DNA of 64,000 bases from Diplonema papillatum. Taxonomy: Eukaryota > Euglenozoa > Diplonemea > Diplonemida > Diplonemidae. Below are positions 52,205 to 63,731 of this stretch, piece by piece. Made by a program: the position numbers and the translations under genes. The notes under the pieces were generated by a model. It worked only from the letters and a program-made list of their open reading frames with translations. It searched no databases and was not told where the DNA came from. The DNA lies in the NCBI GenBank assembly GCA_030068145.1, contig JAPJBO010000156.1:124001-188000 (forward strand), written 5' to 3'. The first letter of the stretch is position 1. Each line of letters begins with the position of its first letter.

Positions 52205-52700
52205 GGCAAATGCTGCCGTCGGTGCCGCTGTTTGCCCTCGGATCCGCGTGGAAAGAAATGATCCCGACAGAATCATTTCGTTGGTGCACCCCCTCTTCCC
52301 CCTGAGTGGTAAGATTCTGTCCAAGCACGAAACTACGGTTTCTTCCCCTGTAGAGCAAATGCTGCGTCGGGGCCTTGGATCCGCGCGGAAAGAATGATGC
52401 CACACCCCCTGGCCGCTGGCTGGCGGGGAGGGGGTGTACTGTCCCGACAGATTCATTTCGTTGGTGCAACCCCCCTTCCTCTGTCCAAGCACGAAAATAC
52501 GATTTCTTCCCCTGCAGGGCAAATGCTGCCGTCGGGGCCTTGGATCCGCGCGGAAAGAATGATGCCACAACCCCTGGCCGCTGGCTGGCGGGGAGGGGGT
52601 GTACTGTCCCGACAGAATCATTTCGTTGGTGCAACCCCCTTCCCCCTGAGGGGTAAGATTCTGTCCAAGCACGAAATCACGTTTTCTTCCCCCTCTGCCA
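52205..52700 (+). repeat. Minisatellite, three units of about 150-165 bp
   Basis: GCAAATGCTGC starts at 52206, 52355 and 52519. Each unit contains GGGGCCTTGGATCCGCGCGG, ACTGTCCCGACAG-ATCATTTCGTTGGTGCA and GATTCTGTCCAAGCACGAAA. Units 2 and 3 are nearly identical. Fragments of the same unit occur at about 53148-53175 and 62225-62260. Confidence 0.9.
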
Positions 52701-52728
52701 AGTTCACGGCGCTCACGCTTGACACGAA

Positions 52729-53062
52729 GCCGGTCCATCCCCGCCTGATAGATCGCGATAGGCCGTAAAATGCAGTTTCAGGCAATCCTATGCAGTCCAG
52801 AGAATAGGTATAGACCTGATAGACGGTAGTGCACGGTGATAAAATGTGACATGCAAGACGATCTACCCCGTTGACAGACCCAGCTGCTATCGTGTTGTAC
52901 CTTGCGGAAAACACGGAGCTCAACCCTGGGCAGCAGGCATACACCGATCGTACGTCCGTCGTGTTCGAGGCACTGGGCCTCCACGACACAGCACTGCATA
53001 CCTGTCGAGTCAGCCGCCTTCGTCATTGTTGCAGTTACCAGGAATAGGGATGGACCGGTTTG
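52729..53062 (+). mobile_element. Family C MITE, copy 2, with an insertion
   Basis: Left end GAAGCCGGTCCATCC, right end GGGATGGACCGGTTTG, and the first internal unit GATAGATCGCGATAGGCCG... to CTATGCAGTCCAG is intact. About 180 extra bp (52850-53035) replace most of the second unit. GACAC on the left and GGCAC on the right may be a decayed 5-bp target duplication. Confidence 0.65.
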
Positions 53063-53483
53063 GGCACGGGGAAAGAGGAAGTGTCCGTACCAATTCTTTT
53101 GGCGCACCTGGGTTCTCGGCTTTGGGACTACGAGAGAGACAGTGCCCGACAGAATCATTTCGTCGGTGCGCCTGCCCCCCTCTATGTTGTGTTCCGCCTC
53201 TCAGTGCTTGAATCGGGGACGGAGGAGCGTCCAGAATTTTTGTCGACGTCCTGCAGTCTCGGTCAGGTTATCGGCCTACACAGAGGAAGTGCCTGGCAGC
53301 ATGTTTGCGTCGGTGCCCCCCTCCACTGGCCGGCCCATGGTCTTCGGTCATTTTTCTACACCTTTTCGGCAGGCTCGTCTCTCTCACCAGCAACTCCCCT
53401 GCCGCGCCAGAATGCAAATGAATTACCTTTTACCCGTTGCCCCCCCCCCCCCCCCGAGGAAGATAAAATACACTGACTCAGCC
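53063..53483. other. Intergenic DNA, C-rich, nothing recognised
   Basis: Includes a minisatellite fragment near 53150 and a C run at 53440-53455. Confidence 0.4.
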
Positions 53484-53542
53484 TGAATAAAATAAAATAA
53501 AATAAAATACAATAAAATACAATAAAATACAATAAAATACAA
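53484..53542 (+). repeat. AATAAAATAC microsatellite
   Basis: Array of TAAAA and AATAAAATAC units. The same unit types recur at 54240-54303, suggesting that a segment between them (including a GAAGAAGACTTGATGC repeat) has been rearranged. Confidence 0.9.
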
Positions 53543-54239
53543 GCACCATGTAACAGTAGCAGTTCTTCAGCTTTGCAGCCTGGCGGCCAAAAGTCTCGCT
53601 ACATTTCGTTACCGTTTTGTAGATTTCCTTTGCTGCTGTTGGTTTTAGGATGCCACAGCATTCTACTCGTACCAAATCATTGAAAATGCTCAGGAAAGTT
53701 AGGCGTCGTTTCTCTGTGTCGTTTCTCTAACCACTCCGTGCTAATTTGAGCTTCAGCCGGCTCCCTCTGCACGCATTCAGCATTTCTGATGTACCTGGGC
53801 CCAGCAAGTTTTCCTTGGCATCTTGTTATGACTTTTTGCGCTTTGCTTTACCTACAGGACAGTGCTCATAAGTGCAAAAAGGAATCGTCTTCCCTGCGCT
53901 TTCAGCCACGTAGAAATAAGAAGAAGGCAAATGAGAAACAAGCTCAGGATATTAGACAAACGTTGTGGAAGAAACAAGAAAGCCTTGTGGAGAACAAGGT
54001 CACATGCCGCGTGTAATGCAACATGATTCCTATGTGCTCTGCTGCATGTTCTGCTGGAATGTAAAGACTGGCTAATACCGGTTTGTTTTGGTTTTACCCC
54101 TAAAAATGTGTGAACTTGCACTCTAAAAAAGAGTTTCCCCCGTTGAAGTTGCTTAAACTGTGGGGAGACAGTGCCGAACAGCCCATCAAAATTGAACCAT
54201 ACCACGTGTATTTTATTTTTCAAATTTTCGGGCCTGAAA
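53543..54239. other. Intergenic DNA between two AATAAAATAC arrays
   Basis: A 75-codon plus-strand frame (53789-54016) is rich in Lys but has no recognisable feature. Confidence 0.4.
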
Positions 54240-54303
54240 AATACATGAAATACAATAAAATACAGTAAAATAAAATACAGTAACATACAATATAATAAAA
54301 TAC
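54240..54303 (+). repeat. AATAAAATAC-type microsatellite, second array
   Basis: Degenerate array of AATAAAATACAGTAAAATA units, related to 53484-53542. Confidence 0.88.
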
Positions 54304-54319
54304 TCTTCCTTGCCCCCCC

Positions 54320-54412
54320 CCCTCGAAGAAGACTTGATGCTAGCATCAACCATGCATGAGAGGCAGTGCTCTGCCTAAACATTAAACTAAGACTTTCCCC
54401 CCAAAGCTTCGG
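54320..54412 (+). repeat. Repeat shared with 31600-31695
   Basis: GAAGAAGACTTGATGCTAGCATCAACC, ATGCATGAGAGGCAGTGCTCTGCCT and AACATTAAACTAAG follow the same order at both sites, with the TGCTAGCATCA core forming a short palindrome. Confidence 0.85.
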
Positions 54413-54574
54413 CTTTTTCTTCTTTTCGCAAACCAACAAGGTTCATAGTAGTATGCCGCTTCTGGCCTTTTCAGCGGCGGACTGCGCCTTGTTTTTGCTC
54501 TTCGCGTGAAGCTCGAACGGCGAGACGGGCAGGGCCAGCTTGCCGCCGAAAAAGTGGAGCAACGGCGTGAACAA

Positions 54575-54870
54575 AAGAAGAAAGAAAAAGGCCGCTCCTG
54601 GTCCAGGAACGTGACGGTCAACCACAGCTTGCAAAGCTTGAGTCGGAGGCAGCACAGTGCCACAACCCCGTCCGCTCTGCCCTGCGGCTGACTGTCTCGA
54701 CGAGCTTGTGTTCAGCGCGAGCGCCAAGCCCCAAGGTGCGCCAAGCCTTGATGCTTTAGTTTAGGAAATCGGTAGCCACTTGACGGCCCGTCGCTCTGCA
54801 GTACCGCCGAACACGTGAAGCTTGGCTCCCGTGTTACAGGCTTTCCCTGGTATCTGGCAACGGCATGAAA
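54575..54870 (+). repeat. Family D repeat, copy 4
   Basis: Reverse complement of 9693-9977 with high similarity, from GCTCCTGGTCCAGGAACGTG to GGCTTTCCCTGGTATC. The A/G-rich leader (AAGAAGAAAGAAAAAGG) is shared too, so it belongs to the repeat. Confidence 0.82.
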
Positions 54871-56479
54871 AAATGAAACAACGAAAACGGGCACTCCCCC
54901 CACGCACGAAGTCGTCTGCAAACGACCGACTGCAGCGACGTCGAGCTCGTCAGGCAGTAGCCATGCTGAGGCACTACAACCCCAGTTTGAAGCAAGCTTC
55001 GGTCCAAGAACAAAGAGGGAAACCGCAGTGATTGCCGGCCATTCGCCGATACCCGGATCACGAGTAGACGTGTCCACGCGTGCGCGTCATGGGCTACGCC
55101 TCTGCATCAACCCGTTTCTCTTCAACAGGAGGACCGCTCTGCAGTAGTTTGTGTCCAAGCAGCGGCAGCGCAGTGCAATACAAAGTCGAAAACAATACAC
55201 ATCTTTCTGACGGCGAGACTCTAGCCGCTCCAGGGTTGTGTGCTGATGCACTCGAACACAGGCAGCTTCTCAGCGAGGGGGTCTTCCACCGCAGCATAAT
55301 TCTACTTCAGTACAGTACATCCAACGAAAGAATGTCAAACATACCCCTACAACTGTTGATGTAGTCCCTGCGTGAGCGCTTCGGCAAGCCTGTCGCCGTT
55401 TGCCAGCCTTGAGACGCAGCGCGTCTCAATGCTGGCAAACGCGTGCGGGTGTTGCTCGACCGTTTCATTTGTACTTTGAACGAAGAATCTCCACATCTCT
55501 TTTGTGTAAAAACCTTAGCGTGTGGTATGAAATGGGGTGCTTGCACAACGTACACTGGGTTTCTCTGTTCGTGTTCTTTGTCTTCTACCCGTTCGGACAG
55601 CACCCTTCCTGGCGTGCTCTGCAACCGTGTTGTTGTCGCCTCCCCGTTCAAAAAGTCTTGCGTCGGAAGCATGGTTATCCACCGAAGTCATCACACCGTC
55701 GTAGTAAAACATACAAAGCATACACCTTTTGCAGTGCTCCGTCTTTACGACCTCCTCCCACCATACACATAAATACACTTTTTGCATTCCTCCATCTTCT
55801 ACGACCTCATCGCATCTTAAAGATGGGTGCGCGGTGCATTCGCCTCCCGTCCCATACATTTTGGTGCGTAAGAGAAAAAAGAAGAAAAAAAACGTAAAAG
55901 TCCCCGTCCGAACGGCATGCTGATTCTATTCGCGCCGCCGTCTCTGCTGCGGGAACTCCGCCTCTTTTCCCGTTGTATCTCCCGGCACATTCCATCTGCA
56001 AAGAAAGCATGCAAATCCTGCAGGGAAAAGTTGACAAGACACCTTGAGTTATGCGCTGCTCACGATTGCGGGGTCGGAGAACCTAGTGTACCCTGGCTCT
56101 TAAGTCTAGGTTAACGTGCAACATCCTGGTTATGACCGCGCCTTGACCTGTCAATCCTGTTTTCAGCCGAGTTTGAGTCCGACTTTCCACTAGCTTCAGA
56201 GCGAATCGGCAAACGCGACTTTTCCGGGGTCGCGCAACAAAATGCTGTAGCCACCTTTATGCGCGCGTGACGAGGCTGGGCTTTAGTCCGGCAGCAGGAT
56301 GCAGAATGCACTAGGCCTAGTCTGCGGATAGTGCAGTCGGCGATTAACCAGTATGCTGAGTAACATAAACACTGGGCGAGCGTTCGACGAAAGAGACCAA
56401 CTGTTGTCGTTGCATTGTTTCACACCATTTGTGCAAATAACCATGGTTAAGAAGACGAATGAAAGCATAGCCACAAAGA
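54871..56479. other. Intergenic DNA, no gene recognised
   Basis: A GCCAGCCTTGAGACGCAGCGCGTCTCAATGCTGGC hairpin lies at 55402-55437. The overlapping open frames on both strands between 55300 and 55900 have no recognisable domains. Confidence 0.4.
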
Positions 56480-56592
56480 TAGCTCAAGGCATCTGCAGAA
56501 TAACACGAAAAGCCTCCAGGCAAAAACCCGTTTTCACATTTCTCCCCCTCTGGCGTCCGCCGAAATAAGCGCCGCGGTCCCTCTGAGTATGT
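56480..56592 (+). mobile_element. Family A right-end fragment, copy 11
   Basis: ATCTGCAGAATAACACGAAAAGCC, a CCCGTTTTCACATTTCTCCCCCTCTGG tract and CGTCCGCCGAAATAAGCGCC to CTCTGAGTATG. The first part recurs at 60910-60965, preceded at both sites by CCATGGTTA-GAAGA. Confidence 0.6.
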
Positions 56593-57950
56593 CCGGGGCT
56601 CCGCGGTTTTTGGACTGTCACCCCCGGTCAGGCGGTGGTCGCTTCGCTTCCCTGAAGTCTGGAATCTAGTGTCGCCGCTGTCGATGATATCTCGGCTGGG
56701 CGGTGGCCTATGTTTCTCCGGCCCCAAACGTGTGCAACGCCACCAAGCCTGCGTCATTGCCATTCCTACACACCGTCTGACATAGAGCATGGGGTGAACT
56801 CCAGGAAGAAAACCCGAGGAGAGACATTGGAACTTTGTTCCAATGTCTTTCTCTTGTCATTCTTTTACTCTGATGGTAAGACAGGCACCAGTAGAAAGTA
56901 GAAATTGGCTTAGTGGAACGCAGTCTTCTGTTTGAGTTATGTCGATGTAAATTTCGAATTAGCGGCCGAAACACTTCCGGAACAGCGTTTGCACGTGAAA
57001 AGCTCGACGAAAAAAGCCAAAAGAAAAGTACCAGCCCCTCTCTCGTAAGAATTAGTGCTTGAGTCCAGGTTCTGAATACGGAGAATCACACACACTGAGC
57101 TCCGGTCGGTCCCCACAGCCGGACCTCCATTAGTTTCCTCCCTTGCCGTCAAAGCGTCGGTTCCTCCAGTCCCGCACCTGTTACGGAACGGAAGAAGTTC
57201 CCGGCGCATCGCCACCCATTGCCTTTTTTTTTTGTCGCTTTCATTTTTCCTTTTTGACAGTAGGCAAAAACGGCAGGGAGTAGTTGTCGACTGGACCTCA
57301 TGTTGAGCTCTCCTTCCGTTCTATCCATTCCGCCTCTCGCGTTTATTCAAGCAGCGTCTTCTCTTCTTTTTTATGGCAACAAGCTTGCTTGTCTGTATCA
57401 AAAAGTGTCGGATGGCAGCGTGCTGTGCTAAATCACTCAAAACAGGGTTTACGCACAAACAAAGAATTCCTTGCCCGAGATGATTCCCGCGCCGCGGTGT
57501 GCCCCAAACTGGACCCTAGGGCCAGAAAGTCGAAAGACCCCATTCCCACCCCATCAGTTTCTCCAACGAGCCATCCACCTCCCGGTTTGCAGATTTAGAC
57601 CGTCGGCATAAATTTGCCACGCAAACTAATCCCGTGTCGCGGGGGTGTTTTTTTCTATTTATTGAGACCGTTCCTTGTACTAAACGGTCGGGTATTTGAA
57701 GCCTCCGTTTGACTTATGAGGCGGGTGTGGTATTTACAACAGTGCGCCGACGGCCGGAGGCACTGGAAGGCAGAGTCGCCCTGCGCTTACTTCGGACAAA
57801 GTGGTGGTGGTATGTCGGCTCCCCGAGCCACTGAAACGACAGCGTTAACGACCAAAGGCACCTCCGATAAACGGTCAAGAACTGCAAGCCCCAGGAACCT
57901 TTGAACTACCCTGTCCCGCAATCAAACAACCAAAGAAAATAGTCTGAAAC
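56593..57950. other. Intergenic DNA upstream of the ATP-grasp gene
   Basis: No coding sequence or promoter element could be identified with confidence. It contains a CATTGGAAC-TTTGTTCCAATG hairpin at about 56826-56849. Confidence 0.4.
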
Positions 57951-59294
57951 ATGGCCACCGCCGTCCTTTCGCCGCAGCAGCTGATGCACAGAGGGGAGCC
58001 CAGCATGAGCAGCATGAGCTCGTGGGAGGTCACACCCGAATCGTCGCCGAGGGAGTCGCCGAATCCGGAGCAGAGGGGCTCAGCGTGGCGCCCGGCGGCC
58101 GACACGGTATCGGGAATGACGGCCGGGAAGATGTACGACCTCAGCACGCACACGCCCGAGTGCAACTGGTTCGGCTTCGCGGACTGTGCTTGGCGGTACA
58201 CCCTGACGTGCTTCGTGCACTACTGGGCGCTGTGCACAGAACCGTTCGCGTACACATACTACACCTTCAAACACAACATGCTGTGGTACGGAAGCGTCGG
58301 CGGGTTCCTCTTGTCGCTCCTGCTGCCGGTGATGCCTCTCGGTATCGTGTTGCTGGTCATCTTCAAAAGGATCGAAGGACTCTTTGTTGAGGACTGGTCC
58401 ATGGCAGGTCCCGGAAGGGTGTTCTTCGTCAAGCCGAAGAACCTCGTCGGCGCGTTCTTGTGGGACTGCTACCTGAAGCAAAGCATGTACGTCGGACAGT
58501 TTTACCTCGTCGGCACCAACAACGTTGCTATTGACCACACCTGGAAGGACTACGTCCTCACGAAAGACTACTGGAGAGACGCGTTGAACAGAGTCGACGG
58601 CAGGCTCCCAAGACAGCTGGGACGCTGGTCGGGGTCTGCTCTCGAGATGGCACACAGCCTCGGTAAGTGCGACGTGGTTGTGAAGCTCCCAGACTCATTC
58701 TTGGGCATTGGCGACTCTTTCTGGTCCTACGGCAAAGAATACTCGTCGATGCAGGACCTTGAGACCGCGTTGAAGGCGAACTACGACGGGAAGGAAGCCC
58801 TGGTGCTCGAGATGGTGCGCCCGAAGAAGTCGCTGGGAGTCCACTCTATTGATATCGTCACCGTCCGCACGCCGAACGACGACGTAAAAATCCTTTCTTG
58901 CCTGCTTTGGACCGACTGCACCACCAGCAGCTCGCACAGCTGCCGCGCAGGATACACCATAGACGTCGAGACGGAGACCATCACCGCCGCTGCTGCTTGG
59001 TACAGTCCATTCTTCGCCACCATGGACACGCCGTTGATCGGGACGCAGATGCACGGTGTGCGGCAAGCCTGCATCACCGCAGTTGCCGCCCACCGAGCAC
59101 TCGGTGAGAAGTGGCTCACGGCTGTCGGTTGGGACGCGATGATTATGGAAGACGAGCTCGTCTTTTTCGAAGGCAACTTCGCCGGTGCCCGAACCCCGCG
59201 CCGCATCTTCCTTTCGCTCGAGTGCGTGCTCGAGTTCATCGGCACCTTCGCGTGGCCCTTCGGCAAAGGACGCTCCATGCGCCCTGGTGTCCAG
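57951..59294 (+). CDS. ATP-grasp enzyme of the sugar-transfer/glutamate-ligase-like type, first exon
   Basis: ATG at 57951 (context AAACATGGCC). After a Ser/Pro-rich start comes a hydrophobic segment (about 112-138, WYGSVGGFLLSLLLPVMPLGIVLLVIF), implying membrane association. Residues about 230-425 look like an ATP-grasp fold: Lys245 and the loop LPDSFLGIGDSFW, LVLEMVRP (Glu287) at the hinge, SIDIVTVRT, and GWDAMI...FFEGNFA (Asp395, Glu407, Asn409) as metal ligands, followed by ARTPRRIFLS. Such enzymes join a carboxylate to an amine or thiol using ATP; the substrate is unknown. The coding exon ends at a phase-0 GTACCT donor after residue 448 (RPGVQ). The open frame beyond it (to 59543) looks like intron. 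A possible last exon begins at 60238 after TTTTGTTTGCAG (LTSLPVLFSPG, stop). Confidence 0.7.
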
Positions 59295-60261
59295 GTACCT
59301 ACCTTACGCTTTTGTACACACTTCGCCAACAGTGTGCCAAACAGAATCATGCGACGGCGCAATCACGCTAGACAATGCCTACCGAAGCTTTGTGACTGCA
59401 TCGCTTTGCCTGCCACTGTCTATTGGCATTCATGCAGCAGGTCCAGGAACCTTGGATTCGGTCCGGAGTCAAACCTTGACGATGAGCTGCCTCAATCAAC
59501 TCGGTTGTTTGTGAAGATGGCTCCGTTTTGTTTTACAACTTGAACGACAGAGCACTCTTGCCCCTACATTTTGGCACGTCTTAATGACGAGTCCAGCCGC
59601 TTTTTCGGGTGTGACGAGAGCGGAAAAGCGATTCTCCACACCCTGTGGACGGGCGCCCTTGCACACCTTGCATGCTTTTGCATTCTCTCTACGTCTTTCG
59701 AAGGTTGAGTACAAACGACGCAATCACGTGTAGTCGGCATCCGTGTTCCTGGACGAAGAGTTCTTTCTGCGGAATGCTAAAAGGGAAGGCCGCCCCGCAG
59801 TTTGGAACACAATCCGCGGTGACCAAACCCATTCTACACACAGGCGTTCGCTGCAAAGAGGGACTGATTGGCAGCTCGGGTTGGAAGCAGTGACCACGTC
59901 GGTGCAAGCGTCCTTCAACATCCCGCACTCCGCTCAAAAAAAAAAAAGTCGGGGCCGCGTGCTGGGTGGGAACCCACAACACACCGCCAATGAAAAACGA
60001 AACGCGAGAACGAATCCGAAGGGCACCGCGGCAGTTCTTCTTTCGTGTTTTCTTTTTTTTTTTTTTGGGTCACTCTTCCATCCACCCCTGTTCTTACTTT
60101 CTACTTCTGTCGGCCCTTATGCTCTTAACATTTCCGGAACAACGAAAAGGCCCTGCGAAACCGAGAGGGGAAGAAGACAGTGCCAGGCGGGCTATCGCCG
60201 TTATTGACGACTGATCAGCTTTTGTTTTGTTTGCAGCTAACTTCTCTCCCGGTACTGTTCT
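59295..60261. other. Probable intron or 3' region of the ATP-grasp gene
   Basis: Begins at the GTACCT donor. It contains a TTAACATTTCCGGAACAACG motif at about 60126 and a good acceptor at 60237. A 154-codon open frame (59743-60207) has no known domain. Confidence 0.4.
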
Positions 60262-60400
60262 CTCCAGGATGAACAAAGCACCTTTTCACTCTAACTATCC
60301 AGACGCAACTATCCCCGTTGTTCTTTGCCAACCGCTACTTGTTATTCGTGGACAAGGACACCCCGGGGTGGGCTTCATCATTTGGCCAACGTGGAACAGC
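60262..60400 (+). repeat. Repeat, inverse of 23285-23420
   Basis: AACAAAGCACCTTTTCACTCT to ATTTGGCCAACGTG matches the reverse complement of 23285-23420, including CGCTACTTGTTATTCGTGG. It begins just after the candidate last exon of the ATP-grasp gene. Confidence 0.82.
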
Positions 60401-61795
60401 ACAATATCGCACGCACGCCCTTGAAGGTTGCACGCAACATCGTAGAGCCCTCGCGTGGGAGTGTCCCCCCAGAAGTGTGTGCACGGTTTGTTGGAAGCGT
60501 GCTGTCGTACCGTGCTCGCCTGCCTTCATGGCACTTGCACTTTACAGAACGCAATGCCGTCGTGCTGCCTTGTGGGGGCAGAATTGTTGGCAGACTCGCT
60601 GATGATCGTGCAACCGCGAAAACCATTTTTACTTCGACCAAAGACGCAGACGCCCACCCTCTACCCCCCTTTGTACCCTCGGGCATCCAGGCCATAGAAC
60701 AGGCTGGGTGGAGCCAGACCGCTTGCTTCCGAGTGGTTTGACGTCTCACAACCAGTCGCGGCGCCCGTCTGGGGACCAAAGGGGAATTTAGGGTTTCAAG
60801 TGTCCGGCCACGGCAAAGAGCAGGACGCGACACATACAGGCCTTCCTTTTTTTTTCTGCACTTAACCATGGTTAGGAAGAACGTCCAAAAACCTGGGCAC
60901 AAATATAGGTTGCAACACCTGCAGAATAACACGAAGAGCCTCTAGGTAAATCCCCGTTTTCACATATCTTCTACTTGATGTTTTTTTGTCGCCGCCTCTT
61001 CCTGACTGGCCTCGCTGGATACTTCAATGCATTCAGACGGTCCGCCTTCAGGAAAAAAGTACTAAAGAAAGTCGACACGTCAATGAAAAAGAAAATGTAC
61101 CGATCTCTCAAGAAAGAACACAAAAAAGCCATCTCTTGAAGAAATAAAAGATAGCATCCCTCCTCCCGTAATCCAAAAAAGAAAAACACCGGCCCTTCTA
61201 AAAAGTTCTCAGTTATAAGCAAAGAGGTCCCCGAACGTCGACTTTTTCTCCTCATCTTCATCTCGTCACGATACTCACGTCTTCCCTTCTCCACCCGATC
61301 TTACTTTTTCTGAGACATGGAAATGTGTCTATGAAATGCTGTTGACCCCCAGAAAATAAATGTCTCTCCGCAAAGGATTGTGAAAGTTTTTTCTCTCCCT
61401 TTGTCTCCCCTCCACCCACCCCCGACCGCATTTCTCTTGCGTGGAGGGGTTTGGCTCTTCCATTTTCTTTCGCTTGCGCCGCCTGCGCGTGGCCACGTGT
61501 TTTGGTTTTTGATTCAAGGCCAGAATATTTTTTTTGAAACTCGAAAAAAATTGCCAGCCCCCAAAACCCCCTAGATCCCCCCTACTCCGGGCGGACGAGA
61601 AAACTTTCGCTTTAGAAAAATCACTCACAGCCTCAATGGTCAACCGGAGACCCTAAAACACCGAACCTCTAAACCACAATAAACGCTAAAAAACGGCCAC
61701 GAGTCGGCGAGTCGCGAGCTCTTTTCCTTTTTCGTGAAGCAGAATTGCGCGCGTGTTTGTTCTCGTTCTTCTGGTTGTTTTTGGAAGAGCATGCT
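60401..61795. other. Intergenic DNA, nothing recognised apart from repeat fragments
   Basis: A TTCATGGCACTTGCACTTTACAGAA motif (60525) resembles one near 48780. A family A-like stretch (60910-60965) and a family E tail (61633-61695) are also present. Confidence 0.45.
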
Positions 61796-62155
61796 AGCCG
61801 GTCCATCCCTCTTGAAAAAGTGAACGATTGTAGTATACTGTTAGAATGCACTCTGCAGCATTGACCTGCATTAGCCACCTCTTCGATCTTACTGTATCGT
61901 GCCTCAGGCGCTTGCACTCATTCGAATCATCGTACAGGAAACAGCATCTGGACCTGATATACCGTGGTGCAGCGAGGTGCACCGCAATATTTTGAGGTCA
62001 GAATGCAGAATAAATGTAGCGATGGATTCGTCACCAGCTGACTACCACTTCGATAGTACCATGTCGTGCTTCAGGCGCTTGCACTCATTTCGTCTTCGCG
62101 CGGTCACCGTGATAGATTGATGCAGTTCCAGGGACTAGGGATGGACCGGCTTGGG
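61796..62155 (+). mobile_element. Family C MITE, copy 3, enlarged
   Basis: Ends TAGCCGGTCCATCCCT and AGGGATGGACCGGCTTG are inverted repeats. The 330-bp interior keeps GATAGATTGATGCAGTTCCAGGGAC near the right end but otherwise differs, with its own doubled CAGGCGCTTGCACTCATT motif. No clear target duplication. Confidence 0.6.
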
Positions 62156-62879
62156 GCCTGAGGGAAAGGCTCGGTTCGCACCCCGCGGGAGGCCTCGCCT
62201 GAACAAAAAACGGACCCCCCCCGTGCGAGGCAAGATTCTGCCCAACCACTTACCAAGATTTCCCCCCTCCCTCCCCGAGAAGTTGTTCCCCTCTTTCGTC
62301 ACCGCTGTCCCGTCCGCAGGCACTCAGGTTCCGCGCGGGTGATGATGGTCCGACTCACGTGTCCGTAGGACCTGTGCGGTGTTGAGCACATGACTATGCC
62401 AAGCAAGTTCCTTGCAATCTCCCCCTTCGTTACCAGCAGGTTCATAAAATGATGGCTTTCAGCCGGTGTTTCCTACAGGTCTTAGTCGTATGAGAGAGGC
62501 ATTTTCAAAGGCTTAACTCCAGTGGGCTTGTTGGACGATGTTTCTGCCTGCCGATTCTGAAAGCTGGTCCCCTTGCTGCCTAGCCGCTTGCCAACCCGGT
62601 GAGGACCTCTAACACCCGGCACACAGTCCAGGCCGGGAGGCTCTGTAGGAAACCCTGAGTTCATGCTGGAGGAGAAAAAGAAAGAAAACAGGAAGACACG
62701 GATGAAAAAGGGTGATGCTGTTCATTTCCTTTCCTTTCTCGTTTCCTTACGTGTTCTTCCTCGGGCGGACTTCGAAACTTTGCTCCGGCGACAGCTTCCA
62801 CCTGCGGGAAAGGAGAAAAGAAGCGCGAAAGCGACCACCTCCGCATGCGAAAGAGGAAAGTGTGAAATTAACAACGGCA
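62156..62879. other. Intergenic DNA, nothing recognised
   Basis: Includes a fragment of the 52205-52700 minisatellite unit near 62225. Confidence 0.4.
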
Positions 62880-63080
62880 CTGTATGTGTGGGCGCGTGGG
62901 GGCCCGAGACCGAAATTCATAGCAAATTCGTTCTTGGTGTCGGTCTCCTTAGTCACAAACTTGGCTGGCCATAGTTAGAGTGGGCAAACATGTCAACATC
63001 CCTTTCACTACCCGACTCCCAGCCTCAGTGGTCAACCGAAGACTCTACAACACCGCACCTTTAAGCCACAATAAACGCTA
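62880..63080 (+). repeat. Family E repeat, copy 2
   Basis: Same order and orientation as 20200-20398: GTATGTGTGGGCGCGTGGGGG, ACAAACTTGGCTGGCC, CATCCCTTTCACTACCCGACTCC and ACACCGCACCTTTAAGCCACAATAAACGC. Confidence 0.75.
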
Positions 63081-63551
63081 GAAATTGCCCGAACAACCAC
63101 CGCTCCTTTTCCTGAGAGCTACGCCCGGAAACGCTGAAGTTGAAGTTGGAGGAAGAAAACGAGATAAACAAGGATGTCGTCCTTTCGTTTTTGCGCGCTC
63201 ACATCGGGGCATCGAAAAACTTTACTCTCTGTCGAAAAGGCTTCCACCTGCGGGAGAGAAAGAAGAAAGAACCCTGAAGAACAAACGACTGCCCCCGGGC
63301 GATGAAGTGAGTCCAAACATTACCTTACACCCCTGGGTGCTTTCCAGAATGCCGCGACCGGGGGAGGGTTTTTAGCTGATATCATTCAGGTTTGAAACCC
63401 GCACCTAAGCGCGATTGCTGGCAGTGCTTTGTTGAGCCTGATAGAAAGCAGCAGATGACGTAGAAACTGGAGTTGGTACACCACGCACTGAAATCTACCT
63501 GAAACCAAAAAACAGGAATTCGTACTGGACCTGGAAGATTGTTTACTTCAC

Positions 63552-63731
63552 TGAGCCGGTCCGTCCCTATCTCTTGAAACTGCATCGAAGTGCCTGCCGC
63601 TGTTTATCACAGTGAATCACGGTCCACCACGGTCTATCAGATCCATCCCTAGTCCCTGGAGCTGCATGGAATTGCCCGGTGCTGTATTCTTCGGTCTATG
63701 ACGGTCTATCAAGAGGGGACGGACCGGCTCA
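63552..63731 (-). mobile_element. Family C MITE, copy 4, intact ends and 5-bp duplication
   Basis: 180 bp bounded by perfect 16-bp inverted repeats TGAGCCGGTCCGTCCC and GGGACGGACCGGCTCA, with TTCAC on both sides (63547-63551, 63732-63736). On the minus strand the interior is two tandem related units starting GATAGACCGT. This is the reference copy for the family. Confidence 0.9.

Noticed and set aside
53484-54303. AATAAA-rich arrays as functional polyadenylation signals
   Set aside because: They are simple-sequence repeats with no gene ending nearby.
59295-59543. Extension of the ATP-grasp protein to residue 530
   Set aside because: Sequence after GTACCT loses coding character (Cys/Arg/Ser-rich, no conservation pattern), and the GT fits a splice donor.
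63390-63412. TTTGAAACCCGCACC as part of a tRNA
   Set aside because: A T-arm-like stretch exists, but no anticodon or D arm can be folded around it. No other tRNA-like sequence was found.
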